In this document: positions 1-10,447 of the stretch, one piece after another
How positions within the stretch are numbered: position 1 is the stretch's first letter
Layout: each line of letters starts with the position of its first letter
Assembly (NCBI RefSeq): GCF_025979885.1
Contig: NZ_CP110139.1
Coordinates: 2,542,001 to 2,606,000, forward strand
Direction: 5' to 3'
DNA: 64,000 bases
From: Hymenobacter sp. YIM 151500-1
Lineage (GTDB): Bacteria; Bacteroidota; Bacteroidia; Cytophagales; Hymenobacteraceae
Made by a program: the position numbers and the translations under genes
The notes under the pieces: generated by a model
The model's database searches: none
Told to the model about the DNA's origin: nothing
What the model saw: only the letters and a program-made list of their open reading frames with translations

Positions 1-33
1 CACTTGCAAGCCTGTTACAGCGTCTGGCGCGCT

Positions 34-71
34 GCCGGGCGCGTGTAGTGCGCAAGCCACACGCGCCCGGC
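34..71 (-). terminator. GC-rich hairpin after the DUF6268 gene
   Basis: A 13-bp perfect inverted repeat (34-46 with 59-71, 12-base loop) lies just beyond the stop of the leftward gene at 100. It has no clear T run on the minus strand, so it could be a terminator or simply an mRNA-stabilising 3' hairpin. Confidence 0.35.
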
Positions 72-99
72 TACGCAGCCAGCCCTCTCCTCACTTCGG

Positions 100-1194
100 T
101 TAAGGGCTTACCAGATTCACGCTCACGTTGAAGTAGAGCGGGTTACCCAGGGTATTATCGAATACCGGATTATCGTCTCCTTCGGGGTTCTGCGTAGCAA
201 AGGCATTGAACCGCCAGTTGTAGCGGTAGCCCACCTGCGCCGACAGCCAGACGAAGCCCGCCAGCTGCCGCTCGTAGGTGATGCGCGGCTTCAGCTCACC
301 CCGGCGCAGGTACAGGTCCTGCCCGTTCACCGGGCCCAGGTAGTAGGCATTGCCCTCGATTTCGTAGCCCAGCATCAGCAGCGAGCTGGTGCCGAAGCTG
401 CGCCGCAGGTTGACGCGGGCCGGAAACACGGCCTCCACGCCCCAGCGCGGGCTGAACGTGCGGTTGTAGAACACCACCGGAATATGAAGAAGCTGGCCCG
501 CGCGGTAGGTGCGCGTCAGGCCCAGGCCCCACATGTAGTTGTCGGTAGGTTTCCAGCCGTAGATGGCCGTGCCGCTGAAGGTCAGAGCCTCGCTGCTGAT
601 GTCGTCGAGGTTGCGGTAGATGCCGTTCAGGTCGGCGTTGGCTTGCAGCAGCAGGAAGTGCTTGTTGTCGAAGGGCTTGAACACGGTGGCATTCACACCC
701 GTGGAGCGCAGGCCGCGCCGCAGGGCTCCAAACAGCGCCGACTGCTCCGGGTTGTCCAGGCGCACATCGGTGTTCCAGTAGGTCAGGCCCAGATTCAGGA
801 TGAAGCTGGAGCGGGAAATAACCGGGGCGTTGACGCCCAGCCGCAGCCCCCCAAATCGGTTTACCGGCCGGGTGGTTTCTACCACCGGAATAGGGTCCGG
901 CCCGGTGCGGGGCCGGTCGAAGTGCGGCCCCGTGGAGGTAAGGTCAAAGTCAGCCTGCCCCTCGTAGCCCACCGAAATCAGCTTGGTGGGGCTCAGAAAC
1001 AGAACTTTTTGCGTGGCAAACGTGCGCACTTTTTTGTCGTCGGCGTCCCCGAACTCGCCGAAATCCAGCGAGTCGGCGGGAGCGGGCGAGGGGGTACCGG
1101 CGGGCACCGGGGCCACCTGGGCCCCGGCGCGGCCGGCGGACAGGGCACCAAGCCCGGCGGCCAGCAACAGCGCAAAGGAGAAATGTCTGGGCAT
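100..1194 (-). CDS. DUF6268-type outer-membrane beta-barrel protein
   Basis: This 364-residue protein has a signal peptide (residues 1 to about 25, ending AGA before Q). A Pro/Ala-rich linker with an acidic stretch (about 26-55) follows, then alternating aromatic/polar strands to the end, as expected of an outer-membrane beta-barrel. Strand-like segments such as SFILNLGLTYWN and PLYFNVSVNLVSP resemble DUF6268 proteins of Bacteroidota. It starts 6 bases after the stop of the DUF2147 gene, so the two are probably cotranscribed leftward. No enzymatic motif is visible. A porin-like or structural envelope role is inference; the barrel topology is fairly secure and the family name moderately so. 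Confidence 0.7.
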   Translation of the reverse strand: MPRHFSFALLLAAGLGALSAGRAGAQVAPVPAGTPSPAPADSLDFGEFGDADDKKVRTFATQKVLFLSPTKLISVGYEGQADFDLTSTGPHFDRPRTGPDPIPVVETTRPVNRFGGLRLGVNAPVISRSSFILNLGLTYWNTDVRLDNPEQSALFGALRRGLRSTGVNATVFKPFDNKHFLLLQANADLNGIYRNLDDISSEALTFSGTAIYGWKPTDNYMWGLGLTRTYRAGQLLHIPVVFYNRTFSPRWGVEAVFPARVNLRRSFGTSSLLMLGYEIEGNAYYLGPVNGQDLYLRRGELKPRITYERQLAGFVWLSAQVGYRYNWRFNAFATQNPEGDDNPVFDNTLGNPLYFNVSVNLVSP

Positions 1195-1200
1195 AGCCGG

Positions 1201-1662
1201 CTATTTTTTCTTCATCACCTGCCGCTTCCACACGTCGGTGCGGCCAAACAGCGATACGCCGATAAAGCCGCGTACTTCCAGCGTATTCTCATCCACAAGC
1301 GTCATCTCGCAGGAATAGTCGCTGCCATTTTTGGGGTCGTAGATTTTGCCCGACTCCCACTTGTTGTTGCCCACGTACGTGAAGTCACGCATGTTTTCGA
1401 GGCCTTTCAACGGGCGGTTGCGCAGCTTTTCCTCCGGGTTGTTGCTGTCGGTACGGGGTGTGCCGTTGGGGTTATTGGCCACTTTCAGCCACACAATACG
1501 CCCAAAGTACTTGTCGCCCCGCTTGTAAATCTGCACCATACCGGTGCCTTCCCCGTTTTTCCAGACGCCCAGTACCGCGTCGGGGTTGTCGGCGGCCAAA
1601 GCCAGCGTCAGTGTAATACCAAGCACGAGGCTTGTCAGCAGAATTCTTTTTATCCAGTTCAT
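1201..1662 (-). CDS. DUF2147 domain secreted protein
   Basis: A 153-residue exported protein. The signal peptide spans residues 1 to about 23 (hydrophobic run followed by LALAA). The mature part opens with the DUF2147 pattern (VLGVWKNGEGTGMVQIYKRG, then YFGRIVWL) and closes with the typical FGRTDVWKRQ, so it is complete at the usual family length. DUF2147 proteins are small periplasmic proteins of unknown function, common in Bacteroidota and Proteobacteria. It is the first gene of a likely two-gene leftward unit with the DUF6268 barrel. I saw no convincing promoter in the 216 bases upstream. Confidence 0.85.
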   Translation of the reverse strand: MNWIKRILLTSLVLGITLTLALAADNPDAVLGVWKNGEGTGMVQIYKRGDKYFGRIVWLKVANNPNGTPRTDSNNPEEKLRNRPLKGLENMRDFTYVGNNKWESGKIYDPKNGSDYSCEMTLVDENTLEVRGFIGVSLFGRTDVWKRQVMKKK

Positions 1663-1878
1663 ACGTTAGAATGAAGATTTGACTGCTATAAAAGTAATAC
1701 TACAATCCATATTAGGAAGGCTTTGGCCCGACTTTAATCACGCTTTCTACGCCGGTGATTCTGTTAGCAGACTGCCGCTACCGGACATCGAACTGCCCGA
1801 CGACCGCCGGAGCAGCTCCGCAGCGGACCACAGCCACCCAGCCACGAGCCGGCCACCTGCCTAACGGGAGCCACAACG

Positions 1879-3006
1879 CTAGCTGTCCAGGGCCTGCTGC
1901 AAATCGGCGAGCAGCTCCTCCACCGGCTCGATGCCCACCGACAGCCGCACCAGCCCCGAGGTAATGCCCACCTCGGCCTGCTGCTCGGGCGTGAGGGCGC
2001 GGTGCGACGTGCCCAGCGGATACGACAACGACGAATCGACCCCGGCCAGGGAGGGTGCAAACGGAAACCGCCGCGTGCGGCGCATGAAGCGGTTAACTAC
2101 CTCGGCCTCGTCGGCCAGGCGGCAGGAGAGCATACCGCCAAACAAGGTACCGCCTTGGTCGGCGGCCAGCAGGTGCTGAGGGTGGTTGGGCAAACCGGGG
2201 TAGTGCACCTGCTGCACGGCGGGGTGGCGGCTCAGAAACTCGGCTATGGCCTGGGCATTGTGGCAGTGCGCCTGCACCCGCAAACGTAAGGTTTTGAGGC
2301 CGCGCACGGCCAGCCAGCTTTCCATGGGGCTCAGCGTCAGCCCAAACAGCGACCCAACTTGCCGGAGTCGGGCCGCATCCTCGGGGGCGCGGGCCACGGC
2401 CACGCCGGCCGTAACGTCGGAGTGGCCGGCCAGGTATTTGGTTACGCTGTGCACCACCAGGTCGGCGCCGTGGTCGAAGGGGCGGGTGAGCACGGGCGTG
2501 GCGAAGGTGTTATCCACCACCAGCTTGAGGCCGTGGGCACGGCAGGCTTCGGCGGCTCCGCGCAGCCCCACCACCCGTAGCAGCGGGTTGCTGATGGTTT
2601 CGCAGAGCAGCAGGCGGGTGCGCGGCTGCAAGTAGGGCGTTAGGTCGCGGCTGAGGTCGTCGAAGGGCACGTAGCCGACCGAAATGCCCAGCCGACCCAG
2701 CTCCTGGTTGAGCAAGGACGAGGAGCCCCCGTAGATGTCCTGGGCGCAGAGCACCTGGTCGCCGGCCTGGCAGTAGCACAGGATAGCCGCAAAAATGGCT
2801 GCCATCCCCGAGCCCGTAGCCACGGCCCCCGCCCCCTTCTCCAGGCGGCTGATGGCTTCGGCCAGCTCGTCGCTATTCGGGTTGGCGTAGCGTGAGTACA
2901 TGTAGCGGCTGCCGGCCTCCCCGAAGTACAGCTCCAGCTCGTTCAGGTCCTCAAACTTGAACACGGAAGACTGATAAATCGGGGTGATTTTGGGGTGAAT
3001 GTGCAT
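1879..3006 (-). CDS. trans-sulfuration PLP-dependent enzyme (cystathionine gamma-synthase/lyase type)
   Basis: This 375-residue cytosolic enzyme belongs to the Cys/Met metabolism PLP family. Visible marks are the N-terminal TPIYQSSVF, the cofactor-phosphate region GSGMAAI (about 66-71), the substrate loop SRYANPNSDELAEAISRLE, the PLP aspartate in VVDNTFATPVL, and the Schiff-base lysine K190 in HSVTKYLAGHSDV. Family members make or break the C-S bond of cystathionine, or act on homocysteine or methionine; sequence reading alone cannot separate MetB, MetC, CGL or methionine gamma-lyase. The frame stays open 64 codons upstream, but that extension is Pro/Arg-rich and unlike the family, so the start at 3006 (MHIHPKITPIYQ) is preferred. 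It is divergent from the subtilisin gene. Confidence 0.85.
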   Translation of the reverse strand: MHIHPKITPIYQSSVFKFEDLNELELYFGEAGSRYMYSRYANPNSDELAEAISRLEKGAGAVATGSGMAAIFAAILCYCQAGDQVLCAQDIYGGSSSLLNQELGRLGISVGYVPFDDLSRDLTPYLQPRTRLLLCETISNPLLRVVGLRGAAEACRAHGLKLVVDNTFATPVLTRPFDHGADLVVHSVTKYLAGHSDVTAGVAVARAPEDAARLRQVGSLFGLTLSPMESWLAVRGLKTLRLRVQAHCHNAQAIAEFLSRHPAVQQVHYPGLPNHPQHLLAADQGGTLFGGMLSCRLADEAEVVNRFMRRTRRFPFAPSLAGVDSSLSYPLGTSHRALTPEQQAEVGITSGLVRLSVGIEPVEELLADLQQALDS

Positions 3007-3187
3007 GGGTGGGAAGTTTGCTGGCGGCGGGCTCTGGGGTGGGCGGCCCGGCCCGGACTGCAAGCTACAGCCTCGGCTCCGGTTCTGCCGCACCTGGCCG
3101 GCTGTTTCGGCTGCCGCGGGACGCTGCTCAGATGAGCCGTAGCCGATTGACCTCCCGGCAGCCCCCACGTTGCAGCTGAACAAAGTA
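3007..3187 (-). promoter_or_regulatory. Putative promoter and structured 5' leader of the trans-sulfuration gene
   Basis: On the minus strand a TACTTTG box (3187-3181) resembles the Bacteroidota -7 element, one base short of TAnnTTTG. A leader of about 170 bases would separate it from the start at 3006. The leader contains a bulged stem (GGCTGCCGGGA with TCCCGCGGCAGCC) enclosing a smaller GCTC/GAGC hairpin. Genes of this family are often riboswitch-controlled, but I could not match the conserved core of SAM-I or SAM-II. Treat it as a candidate leader only. Confidence 0.25.
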
Positions 3188-3278
3188 CCATGATTCATAC
3201 ATAATCCCAGCAGCTCTTTCTGGGAAATGCTTTATCTTAATTCGATAATAAATCTTACATCTCTTTCTCTTTTACTCT

Positions 3279-6200
3279 ATGCACAAAATGTATCCTGTGG
3301 CCTTGGCGCTCCTGAGCCTAGGTTCGGCCCTGGCCCAGAAGGGGCCGCCCGTGCAACTCCCGCAGCAAAAAAAGGCCGCCGTGAGCCTAGTGCCCAACCA
3401 GAGCTTCCGGCCCGACCCATCGTCGCGCATCGACGGCGACTTGCAGCAGCTCTACCAACGCTCCCGCACGGTGCAATCGGCCAAGCAGCTCCGGACCGAG
3501 TTTGCGGGCCTGACCGTTGCTGAGCCGGGCCAGCCAGCGGGCACGGCCCGGCGAGGGACGGCCACGAGCCCGGTGACGTCGGTGCTGGTGCGTATCACGG
3601 CCAAGGATGTAAACGCTCTGCTTCCCCAGCTCACGGCGCGGGGCTTTCGGGTGGTCAGCTCCCATCCGAAGCTGCACTTCGTGGAAGGGTACTTGCCCGT
3701 AGCGGAGCTGGCGCCGGGCAAAGCCGGCATCAGCAGCCTCGACCAGCGCGGCTTGCTGGGCGTGCTGGGCGTGCTGAAGCCCCAGGCGCGCGTGGGCCGG
3801 GTGCAAAACCAGGCCGACTTTGTGCTAGAAGCCAACCGGGTGCGGGGCGCCCGCCCCACCGGCTTCAATGGCCAGGGGGTGCGCATTGGCGTGCTGAGCG
3901 ACTCCTACGACGCTCTGGGCGGGGCTGCTACCGATGCGGCCTCCGGCGACGTACCCGCCAATGTGCAGATCATCGAAGACATTCCGGGGGGCAGCGACGA
4001 GGGCCGCGCCATGGTGCAGCTCATCCATGATATTGCACCGGGAGCCGCCCAGGCGTTTGCTACGGCTTTCGAGACAGAAGGTAGGTTTGCCGACAACATC
4101 CGGGCCCTGGCCGACCCGGCCCGCGGCAATTGCAAAATCATCGTGGACGACGTGGGGTATTTTGCCGAGCCCTTTTTCCAGGACGGGGTAATTGCGCAGG
4201 CTGTAGAAGAAGTAGCAACCCAGCGCGGCGTGGCCTACTACTCGGCGGCCGGCAATAGCGCTAATCTTTCGTCGGAATACATCAGCCCGGCCTTCCAGGC
4301 CACCACTGGCGGCTCCGCCGACCTCAACTTTGCGGCAACTGGCGGCCAGGCTGACACGCGCCAGCGGTTTCGGGTGCGCAAGGGCACTCGGCTCATCGTC
4401 TCCTTGCAGTGGAGCGACCCTTTCTATACGGCGTCCGGCGTCCGTACCGACCTGGATATGTACCTGCTGCGGGCCAACGGCGACACGGTGGCCCGCCGGG
4501 CTACCAACAACCTGGCCAACCAAACGCCGGTGGAGATATTGGGCTTTGCCAACTTCTCGCCCGCCGATACCATTACGCTCTACGACCTTGTTATCCGGCG
4601 CCGGGCCGGCTCCGCCGACCCCGCCCGCCTGAAGTATGTGCTGTTTGAAGGCGACGCGCCACGGGAGTACTTCACTGGCAGCGGCACCATTATCGGACAC
4701 GCCGCAGCCGCTAATGCCCAAGCTGTAGCGGCAGTACCCTCGTACAACCGAACTACGGTAGAAAGTTTTTCCTCATTTGGCTCGCCCACTATTCTGTTCA
4801 ACCCTGATGGTACGCCGCTGGCGGCGCCCAGCACCCGGCCCAAGCCAGATATGACGTCGGTGGACGGCGTCAGTACTACGTTTTTTAACGGTCCCGCCCT
4901 GCCCGATCCTCAGGATGGCTTTCTGTTTTTCGGTACCTCGGCGGCGGCGCCTAACGCGGCGGCCGTTGCTGCCCTGCTCTGGCAGGCCGAGCCCAACCTA
5001 ACTCAGGCTCAACTGAACACTCGCCTGAAAAACACCGCCCGCGACATCAACGTGGCGGGCTTCGATATTCGCACTGGCGCCGGGTTAATTAACGCATATA
5101 CCGCCATTTTTGGGCCTATTGTTCCCGTAGCAGGTCCGGTGCTCGAAACCCTGGACGACCAGCTGGGCAGAACGTGGCAGGTGAGCGACTTGGGGGCCGG
5201 CCGCTCCCTGGTGCGCAACAACTTCGGCCCAGCCTCGGCTCCGGCCCAGCTTATCCAAGACAGCTTTTTCCCCCAATTCTACTCTTCTCAAAGCTTGCAA
5301 GGTCTCAGCATTGCCACGCTGCGCCTCAATCTCTCGGCCACGCCCACGGGCGGCTGGACGCTGACCTTCCGGCACAAGCGGTTTGATGGCGAAGACGACC
5401 AGCAGATGCCTGCAACCTTCACGGGTAACAGCGGCACGGACGGGGTGGCCTTGAGCGTGAATGGTACCAACTGGTTTCGCCTGGCCGACCTGACCGGCAC
5501 CAGCTCCACCACCAGCTACCAGACGCAAACCATCGACTTAACGGCGTTTGCGCAGGCAAACAACTTGACACTGGGCTCAGATGTCCGCATTCGGTTTCAG
5601 CGCTTCGGCACCACACGCGTAGATGCTGCCAACCCTGCCGTGCGCGGGGGTCGCGCCTTCGACGACATCACCGTGACGGGCCCAGTAGCCGCGCAGACGC
5701 CCGTGCCGCTGTTTTCTTTGTCGGCTTCGCCCGCAGAGCCCATTTGCCCCGGCTCCACGGTGCAGTTCCAGAACAGCAGCCTGTTTGCCGCGCCCACAGC
5801 CTTTAGCTGGAGCTTTCCGGGAGGCAGCCCCGCCGCCAGCACCGACGCCAGCCCCTCCGTCACGTACGCCGCCGCGGGCAGCTACGACGTGACGCTTACC
5901 ATTACCACGGCTGGTGGCACCTTTACCCGCACCGTGCCTGGTGCCGTGGTGGTGTCGTCGGAAGTGCCGCAGGCCGCATTCGCCGTGCGCCCGAACACGC
6001 CGCTTTGCCCCGGCACACCGGTGCGGTTTGTCAATCAGTCGTTGCTTACGCGCTGCGCCACCACCTACGCCTGGACGTTTGCCGGGGGCAGCCCCGCCAC
6101 CAGCACCGATGCCAACCCGACCGTAACTTTTGCCGCTCCCGGTACCTATACTGTTACGCTCACGGCCACCAACGCCAACGGCTCCACTACCCGGACCCGC

Positions 6201-7046
6201 TCGGTCATCATTCAGGCCGGCGCCGCGCTGCCTTATGCCGAGACGTTCCAGAGCGGACTGCCAGCCACCTGGGCCGTACTGAACCCGGATAACAGCTTTA
6301 CCTGGGCTGCCGTAACGGGCGTCCTGCGCAAAGATGGCACCCGCGGCCCGGTCCTGATCATGCCCTTCGGCCCCTACGACGACGCCGGGCAACGCGACTC
6401 GCTACAGTCGCCGCTGCTGGATTTGCGCAGCCAGAGCCGGGCCACGCTGCGCTTCGATATGGCTTACGCCCCTATCCTGAGCCCTCAGCAGGGCAACGAT
6501 TCGCTGACCGTAGACGTGTTTGCAGCCTGCACCAACACCCGCCTGGGCCGGGCTTACCTGAAGTCGGCGCTGACGGGCCTGCCTACCACTGCCGCTCAGG
6601 ACAGCTTCTTCATTCCTCGCTCCGTGGGGCAGTGGCGGCAGGAAGAAGCCGACCTGACTTCCTTCGCCAACCAGCAGGTGTACCTGCGCTTCATTGCCTA
6701 CAATCAGTTCGGCAACAACCTGTTTCTGACTAATGTGCGCGTCGATAACGGCGGCCTCACCACCGGCACCCGCGCCCAGGTCGACTCGCCCGCCCTGCTG
6801 GCCTACCCCAATCCGGTGGGTGCCGGGTATAGCCTCACTCTCCAGCTGCCCCAGCTGCCTGGCACGGCCAGCATCCGCCTCGTGGACGGCGTGGGGCGGG
6901 TAACCTGGCAGGCGCAGTGGAACCTAAGTGCTACTACGCCCCTGCGCCGTGAGGTATCTGTGCCGCTGTCGGCAGGCCTGTATACCGTGCTCTGCCAAAC
7001 CGCCGACGGCCAGCTGTTCTCGCGCCGGGTGGTGGTGCAGCACTAA
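3279..7046 (+). CDS. T9SS-secreted S8 (subtilisin-like) peptidase with PKD domains
   Basis: A 1255-residue secreted serine protease. Order of parts: signal peptide (1 to about 20, ending SALAQ), a propeptide-like region, an S8 domain from about 195 to 600, a beta-sandwich region (about 620-790), two PKD domains (about 795-895 and 900-985), another beta-sandwich module, and a T9SS type A sorting domain (about 1170-1255: LAYPNPVGAGYSLTL, LSAGLYTVLCQ, FSRRVVVQH). Probable catalytic residues are D208 (RIGVLSDSYD), H250 (MVQLIHDIAPGA) and S554 (FGTSAAAPNA), with an oxyanion-type Asn in YSAAGNS. Each PKD repeat carries W(S/T)F(P/A)GGSPA and TVTFAAPGTYTVTLT-like strands. It is likely displayed or released at the surface to degrade protein; the substrate is unknown. 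A bidirectional hairpin follows. Confidence 0.93.
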   Translation: MHKMYPVALALLSLGSALAQKGPPVQLPQQKKAAVSLVPNQSFRPDPSSRIDGDLQQLYQRSRTVQSAKQLRTEFAGLTVAEPGQPAGTARRGTATSPVTSVLVRITAKDVNALLPQLTARGFRVVSSHPKLHFVEGYLPVAELAPGKAGISSLDQRGLLGVLGVLKPQARVGRVQNQADFVLEANRVRGARPTGFNGQGVRIGVLSDSYDALGGAATDAASGDVPANVQIIEDIPGGSDEGRAMVQLIHDIAPGAAQAFATAFETEGRFADNIRALADPARGNCKIIVDDVGYFAEPFFQDGVIAQAVEEVATQRGVAYYSAAGNSANLSSEYISPAFQATTGGSADLNFAATGGQADTRQRFRVRKGTRLIVSLQWSDPFYTASGVRTDLDMYLLRANGDTVARRATNNLANQTPVEILGFANFSPADTITLYDLVIRRRAGSADPARLKYVLFEGDAPREYFTGSGTIIGHAAAANAQAVAAVPSYNRTTVESFSSFGSPTILFNPDGTPLAAPSTRPKPDMTSVDGVSTTFFNGPALPDPQDGFLFFGTSAAAPNAAAVAALLWQAEPNLTQAQLNTRLKNTARDINVAGFDIRTGAGLINAYTAIFGPIVPVAGPVLETLDDQLGRTWQVSDLGAGRSLVRNNFGPASAPAQLIQDSFFPQFYSSQSLQGLSIATLRLNLSATPTGGWTLTFRHKRFDGEDDQQMPATFTGNSGTDGVALSVNGTNWFRLADLTGTSSTTSYQTQTIDLTAFAQANNLTLGSDVRIRFQRFGTTRVDAANPAVRGGRAFDDITVTGPVAAQTPVPLFSLSASPAEPICPGSTVQFQNSSLFAAPTAFSWSFPGGSPAASTDASPSVTYAAAGSYDVTLTITTAGGTFTRTVPGAVVVSSEVPQAAFAVRPNTPLCPGTPVRFVNQSLLTRCATTYAWTFAGGSPATSTDANPTVTFAAPGTYTVTLTATNANGSTTRTRSVIIQAGAALPYAETFQSGLPATWAVLNPDNSFTWAAVTGVLRKDGTRGPVLIMPFGPYDDAGQRDSLQSPLLDLRSQSRATLRFDMAYAPILSPQQGNDSLTVDVFAACTNTRLGRAYLKSALTGLPTTAAQDSFFIPRSVGQWRQEEADLTSFANQQVYLRFIAYNQFGNNLFLTNVRVDNGGLTTGTRAQVDSPALLAYPNPVGAGYSLTLQLPQLPGTASIRLVDGVGRVTWQAQWNLSATTPLRREVSVPLSAGLYTVLCQTADGQLFSRRVVVQH

Positions 7047-7069
7047 GGTTTGGCCTTTCACCACAAACA

Positions 7070-7102
7070 CAAGCGCCCCCTGGTCTGGCCAGGGGGCGCT
7101 TG
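7070..7102. terminator. Bidirectional terminator between the peptidase and atpC
   Basis: A 14-bp perfect stem (7070-7083 with 7089-7102) with a 5-base loop lies between two convergent genes. T-rich sequence follows on the plus side and A-rich sequence precedes it, so it can terminate both. Confidence 0.8.
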
Positions 7103-7145
7103 GGTTTGTAGCCAGGTTCTATTACCAGAGCAAGGTCGCCGCGGG

Positions 7146-7385
7146 TTACGCCGTGGCGCCTTCGGCCAGCACAATCACGTTGTTGCGCAGCACCTCCACC
7201 ACCCCGCCTTCGATGCGGAAGATGCTGGCGCCGCCATTCAGCACGATGTCGCCGGCTTTCAGGGCCGAAATCAGCGGGGCGTGGTTGTTGAGAACTTCAA
7301 ACAGCCCATCAGCCCCCGGAAACCGGGCCGACGTAACCTCGCCCTCAAACACCTTCCGGTCGGGCGTGATGATTTCTAAGTGCAT
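7146..7385 (-). CDS. atpC: F1F0 ATP synthase subunit epsilon
   Basis: This 79-residue protein matches the N-terminal beta-sandwich of ATP synthase epsilon: LEIITPDRKVFEGEV at the start, then GLFEVLNNHAPLISALKAGD. It stops before the C-terminal helical hairpin, as many Bacteroidota epsilon subunits do, so the short length is not a truncation. Epsilon sits on the central stalk of F1 and couples or regulates ATP hydrolysis. It lies downstream of atpD in the same direction, 107 bases away, with an imperfect palindrome in the gap. The other ATP synthase genes are not in the window, consistent with the split ATP synthase loci of this phylum. Confidence 0.95.
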   Translation of the reverse strand: MHLEIITPDRKVFEGEVTSARFPGADGLFEVLNNHAPLISALKAGDIVLNGGASIFRIEGGVVEVLRNNVIVLAEGATA

Positions 7386-7387
7386 CT

Positions 7388-7490
7388 TTTCTAATGTGAG
7401 AATGTGGAAATGTGTTGAATGTGCTGACAGGAGCGTGTTGCCGAAGCATTTTCACATTTTCCACATCAGCACATTCCTCACATTAGAAGA
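7388..7490. repeat. Imperfect palindrome in the atpD-atpC spacer
   Basis: The spacer is nearly filled by inverted arms. CTAATGTGAGAATGTGG near 7389 is mirrored by CTCACATTAG at 7478-7487, with further shuffled CACATTTTCCACAT and CAGCACATTC blocks between. The arms are built from short AATGTG/CACATT units, so pairing is imperfect. It would form a hairpin in the atpDC mRNA. Confidence 0.55.
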
Positions 7491-7492
7491 AA

Positions 7493-9069
<1,577 letters not shown>

Positions 9070-9191
9070 GGCCCCTTCCGGGCCCGCCGCATCCACTTTT
9101 TTCGGAAGCTGAGAAGCCCTGAAAATCAACTAAAAAAGGCCTTTCCCAGGCAGTCAGCGCGAAAACCTTCTGAAAAAATTTTCGCCGGAAA

Positions 9192-9222
9192 TTTGCCTTG
9201 CAAAAAAGCCGTAGTACATTTG
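9192..9222 (+). promoter_or_regulatory. Predicted promoter of tRNA-Gln
   Basis: TTTG (9192-9195), 19 bases, then TACATTTG (9215-9222) is a full match to the Bacteroidota promoter consensus. It lies about 43 bases before the mature tRNA 5' end. Confidence 0.65.
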
Positions 9223-9265
9223 CACACCCAAACGGCATACCGGCTTCGGCAGCTGCTTAGGAAAT

Positions 9266-9338
9266 TGTCCGATGGTGTAACTGGCAACACGCTTGATTTT
9301 GATTCAAGAAAGTCCAGGTTCGAGCCCTGGTCGGACAA
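9266..9338 (+). tRNA. tRNA-Gln (anticodon TTG)
   Basis: A complete cloverleaf is visible. The acceptor stem TGTCCGA (9266-9272) pairs with TCGGACA (9331-9337), and A9338 is the discriminator. The D arm is GTG/CAC. The anticodon stem CTTGA/TCAAG encloses loop TTTTGAT with anticodon TTG. The T arm CCAGG/CCTGG encloses TTCGAGC. CCA is not encoded. A strong promoter precedes it and a terminator follows, so it is a single-gene transcript. Confidence 0.95.
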
Positions 9339-9348
9339 CCGACTACTG

Positions 9349-9404
9349 AAAGCGAAAGGCGCTGCGTCTTCCTCCCGGAAGATTCGGCGCCTTTCGCTTT
9401 TTTT
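9349..9404 (+). terminator. Rho-independent terminator after tRNA-Gln
   Basis: A 14-bp perfect stem (9349-9362 with 9387-9400) is followed by a T run, 10 bases after the tRNA. Confidence 0.85.
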
Positions 9405-9517
9405 CATCACCGATTTTTCGGATTGAGCGGATTACGCGGATTTCCTCGTCAGCTCCGCTCGATTCCCTTCTGTCCGAATCTGTGAAATCCTACCTAAATC
9501 CGCGTAATCTGCGATTC

Positions 9518-10447
9518 ATGTCACAGCAAGTAAAAATCTTTGCCGGCAATGCTTCCCACGAGTTGGGCGAGCAAATTGCGGCTGCCTTCGGCCAGCCCCT
9601 CGGCGACCTGAGTATTCAGCGTTTCGCCGACACGGAGCTGGGCCCAAGCTTCAACGAGAGCATCCGGGGCTGCGCCGTGTTTCTGATTCAGAGCACCAAC
9701 CCGCCGGCCGAGAACCTGATGGAGCTGGCCCTGATGGTGGACGCGGCCAAGCGGGCCTCGGCTGCCTCGGTAACGGTGGTGATGCCCTACTACGGCTACG
9801 CCCGCCAGGACCGCAAAGACAAGCCGCGCGTGAGCATCGGGGCCAAAGTAGTGGCCAATATGATTCAGAGCGTGGGCACCGACCGGCTGATGACCTGCGA
9901 CCTGCACGCCGGCCAGATTCAGGGTTTCTTCGACATTCCAGTGGATCATCTGGACGGGGCGACGGTGATGGCGCCCTACATTAAGTCGCTGGAGCTGGAT
10001 GACCTCATCTTTGCCTCGCCCGACGTGGGTGGCGTGGTGCGCACCCGCGCGTTTGCCAAGAAGTTTGGGGCTGAAATTGTGGTCTGCGACAAGATGCGCC
10101 TGCGGGCCAACGAAATTGCGTCGATGCAGGTGATTGGCGACGTGGCGGGCATGAACGTGGTGCTCGTGGACGACATCGTGGACACGGCCGGCACCATCTG
10201 CAAAGCCGCCGATTTGCTGCTGGAGCGCGGCGCCAAGTCGGTGCGGGCCGTTATTACTCACGGCGTGCTCTCGGGCCCCGCCCACGACCGAATCCGTAAC
10301 TCGGCGCTGGAAGAGCTGGTCATCACCGACACCATCCCGCTGAAGCAGGAAAACCATAAAATCAAAGTTATTTCCTTGGCCGACCTGTTTGCCCAGGCCA
10401 TCCGCAACGTCGTGACCCACGAGTCGATTAGCTCGTTGTTTATATAA
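9518..10447 (+). CDS. prs: Ribose-phosphate pyrophosphokinase (PRPP synthetase)
   Basis: This 309-residue class I PRPP synthetase transfers pyrophosphate from ATP to ribose 5-phosphate, feeding purine, pyrimidine, His, Trp and NAD synthesis. Motifs: VKIFAGNASHELGEQIA at the N-terminus, the ATP-site loop YYGYARQDRKDKPR, DLHAGQIQGFFDIPVDHL in the first half, and the PRPP-binding loop VVLVDDIVDTAGT. The start at 9518 fits the family; the frame remains open 12 codons upstream through AT-rich repeat-like sequence and was not used. A long palindromic element sits directly after the stop. Confidence 0.97.
   Translation: MSQQVKIFAGNASHELGEQIAAAFGQPLGDLSIQRFADTELGPSFNESIRGCAVFLIQSTNPPAENLMELALMVDAAKRASAASVTVVMPYYGYARQDRKDKPRVSIGAKVVANMIQSVGTDRLMTCDLHAGQIQGFFDIPVDHLDGATVMAPYIKSLELDDLIFASPDVGGVVRTRAFAKKFGAEIVVCDKMRLRANEIASMQVIGDVAGMNVVLVDDIVDTAGTICKAADLLLERGAKSVRAVITHGVLSGPAHDRIRNSALEELVITDTIPLKQENHKIKVISLADLFAQAIRNVVTHESISSLFI

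Noticed and set aside
1663..1878. Short open frames between DUF2147 and the PLP enzyme
   Set aside because: No start context, motif or codon pattern supports them; the stretch looks like plain intergenic sequence.
3007..3198. N-terminal extension of the trans-sulfuration enzyme from an ATG at 3198
   Set aside because: The extra 64 residues are Pro/Arg/Gln-rich and not part of the family fold, and a promoter-like box lies inside this stretch.
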